Shown piece by piece: positions 8,942 to 10,199 of a DNA stretch of 10,199 nt. The stretch is from an uncultured Vogesella sp. (GTDB lineage Bacteria > Pseudomonadota > Gammaproteobacteria > Burkholderiales > Chromobacteriaceae), in the NCBI GenBank assembly GCA_946479405.1, contig CAMLGD010000112.1:1-10199 (forward strand), given 5' to 3'. The position numbers and the translations under genes are program-made. The notes under the pieces are model-generated. The model made no database searches and was not told the DNA's origin. It saw only the letters and a list, made by a program, of their open reading frames with translations. Position 1 is the stretch's first letter. Every line of letters begins with the position of its first letter.

Positions 8942-10199
8942 ATGAGCAACAAAGCACTGAAGCTGGAAACCATCGCCGTGCATGGCGGTTATAGCCCGGA
9001 CCCGACCACCAAGGCGGTGGCGGTGCCGCTGTACCAGACTACCAGCTATGCCTTCGACAGCACCCAGCACGGTGCCGACCTGTTCGACCTCAAGGTGCAG
9101 GGCAATATCTACACCCGCATCATGAATCCCACCACCGCGGTGCTGGAACAGCGCGTGGCCGAGCTGGAAGGCGGCATCGGCGCGCTGGCGCTGGCCTCCG
9201 GCATGGCGGCCATCACCTACGCCATCCAGACCATTGCCGAAGCCGGTGACAACATCATCGCCACCAGCACGCTGTACGGCGGCACCTACAACCTGTTCGC
9301 GCATACTTTCCCGCAGCTGGGCATTACCGTGCGCTTCATCGACCCGCGCGACCCGCAGGCGATTGCGGCCAACGTTGACGACAAAACCAAGGCGGTATTC
9401 TGCGAATCCATCGGCAACCCGCTGGGCAATGTGGTGGACTTCGGCGCCTTTGCCGAAGAAGCGCACCAGCACGGCCTGCCGCTGATCGTCGACAACACCG
9501 TGCCGTCGCCGTATCTGTGCCGCCCGTTCGAGCACGGCGCCGACATCGTGGTGCACAGCCTGACCAAGTATCTGGGCGGCCACGGCACCAGCATCGGCGG
9601 CATCATCGTCGATTCCGGCAAGTTTCCGTGGGGCGAGCACAAGCAGCGCTTCGTACGCCTGAACACGCCGGACGTGAGCTATCACGGCGTCAACTACGTG
9701 GAGGTGCTGGGCGCCGCCGCCTACATTGCCCGTGCCCGCGTGGTGCCGCTGCGCAATATGGGCGCCGCCATCTCGCCGTTCAACTCGCAGCAGATCCTGC
9801 TCGGTATTGAAACCCTGGCGCTGCGTATGGACCGCATCTGCGACAACACGCAGAAGGTAGCGCAGCGGCTGGCGGTGCATCCGGCGGTGGCGTGGGTGGA
9901 ATATGCCGGGCTGGAAGGCCATGCCAGCCGCCCGCTGGTGGATAAATACCTGGGCGGCCGCGCATCCGGCATCCTGTCGTTCGGCATCAAGGGCGGGGTC
10001 GAGGCCGGCGGCCGCTTCATCGACGCGCTGCAGCTGGTGACCCGTCTGGTGAATATCGGCGATGCCAAGTCCCTCGCCTGCCACCCGGCTTCCACCACCC
10101 ACCGTCAGTTGTCGCCGGAAGAGCAGCTGCGCGCCGGCGTGCGGCCGGAGATGGTGCGGCTGTCGATCGGCATCGAGCATATCGACGATATCTGGGCCG
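8942..10199 (+). CDS. metY: O-acetylhomoserine aminocarboxypropyltransferase (sulfhydrylase), cut by right edge
   Basis: The enzyme makes homocysteine from O-acetylhomoserine and sulfide, the direct sulfhydrylation route to methionine, in the cytoplasm with pyridoxal phosphate. The 419 visible codons open with MSNKALKLETIAVHGGYSPD and continue with VPLYQTTSYAF (28-38). They include the phosphate-binding residues YTRIMNPT (57-64), LASGMAAI (84-91) and the PLP lysine K209 in HSLTKYLGGHG (205-215). The C-terminal ACHPASTTH (379-387), RPEMVRLSIGIEHIDDIWA (401-419) pattern belongs to the Cys/Met metabolism (cystathionine gamma-synthase) fold. The long form with an extended middle separates MetY from MetZ and MetB. 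Only about ten residues should be missing. The ATG at 8942 matches where the family starts, but its ribosome binding site is weak. In-frame starts at 8837, 8876 and 8879 would add 21-35 residues. No partner gene is visible; the divergent neighbour is unrelated. Confidence 0.95.
   Translation, partial: MSNKALKLETIAVHGGYSPDPTTKAVAVPLYQTTSYAFDSTQHGADLFDLKVQGNIYTRIMNPTTAVLEQRVAELEGGIGALALASGMAAITYAIQTIAEAGDNIIATSTLYGGTYNLFAHTFPQLGITVRFIDPRDPQAIAANVDDKTKAVFCESIGNPLGNVVDFGAFAEEAHQHGLPLIVDNTVPSPYLCRPFEHGADIVVHSLTKYLGGHGTSIGGIIVDSGKFPWGEHKQRFVRLNTPDVSYHGVNYVEVLGAAAYIARARVVPLRNMGAAISPFNSQQILLGIETLALRMDRICDNTQKVAQRLAVHPAVAWVEYAGLEGHASRPLVDKYLGGRASGILSFGIKGGVEAGGRFIDALQLVTRLVNIGDAKSLACHPASTTHRQLSPEEQLRAGVRPEMVRLSIGIEHIDDIWA

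Noticed and set aside
8804..10180. Open frame of 458 codons on the minus strand opposite metY
   Set aside because: The opposite strand encodes a clear MetY with its PLP lysine. The antisense translation shows no domain and has the typical shadow composition.

Overview
The window is an ordinary, gene-dense stretch of a high-GC chromosome. It carries seven protein genes, two of them cut by the window edges, with short intergenic gaps. The protein sequences and the high G+C at third codon positions suggest a betaproteobacterium, most likely of the Neisseriales/Chromobacteriaceae type (Chromobacterium, Vogesella, Aquitalea and relatives). That placement is a judgement from sequence resemblance, not a computed result. 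I see no mobile element, tRNA, rRNA, CRISPR array or phage gene.

Region 1 (1-2989) is a probable small-molecule metabolism and export locus. A LysR regulator reads leftward and is followed 25 bases later by the start of a PLP-dependent cysteine synthase/desulfhydrase-like gene, cut by the left edge. Divergent from them, across a 100-base AT-rich control region, lie an MFS exporter and, 9 bases further on, a RidA/YjgF-family imine deaminase gene. The LysR/MFS pair resembles the ynfL-ynfM arrangement of E. coli. A PLP enzyme that could release 2-aminoacrylate beside a RidA-type protein makes biochemical sense, but the link is inferred.

Region 2 (2969-4747) holds a leftward transmembrane chemoreceptor whose 3' end overlaps the RidA gene tail-to-tail by 21 bases. 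Its 153-base upstream gap is shared with the next, divergent gene.

Region 3 (4748-6148) is a rightward CNNM/CBS/CorC-HlyC family membrane protein. A strong hairpin just before its start codon covers its probable ribosome binding site. A GC-rich hairpin terminator separates it from the convergent gene that follows.

Region 4 (6149-8740) is a leftward membrane-anchored PAS-GGDEF-EAL protein of the cyclic-di-GMP network. Its diguanylate cyclase motif is SGDEF, its inhibitory RxxD site is present and its EAL residues look complete.

Region 5 (8741-10199) is a 201-base divergent gap with an AT-rich promoter-like segment, followed by metY (O-acetylhomoserine sulfhydrylase), which runs off the right edge with only a few C-terminal residues missing.

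I did not find a convincing undescribed system. The items most worth a second look are the PLP enzyme/RidA/exporter cluster, the hairpin over the corC-like ribosome binding site, and the SGDEF variant.
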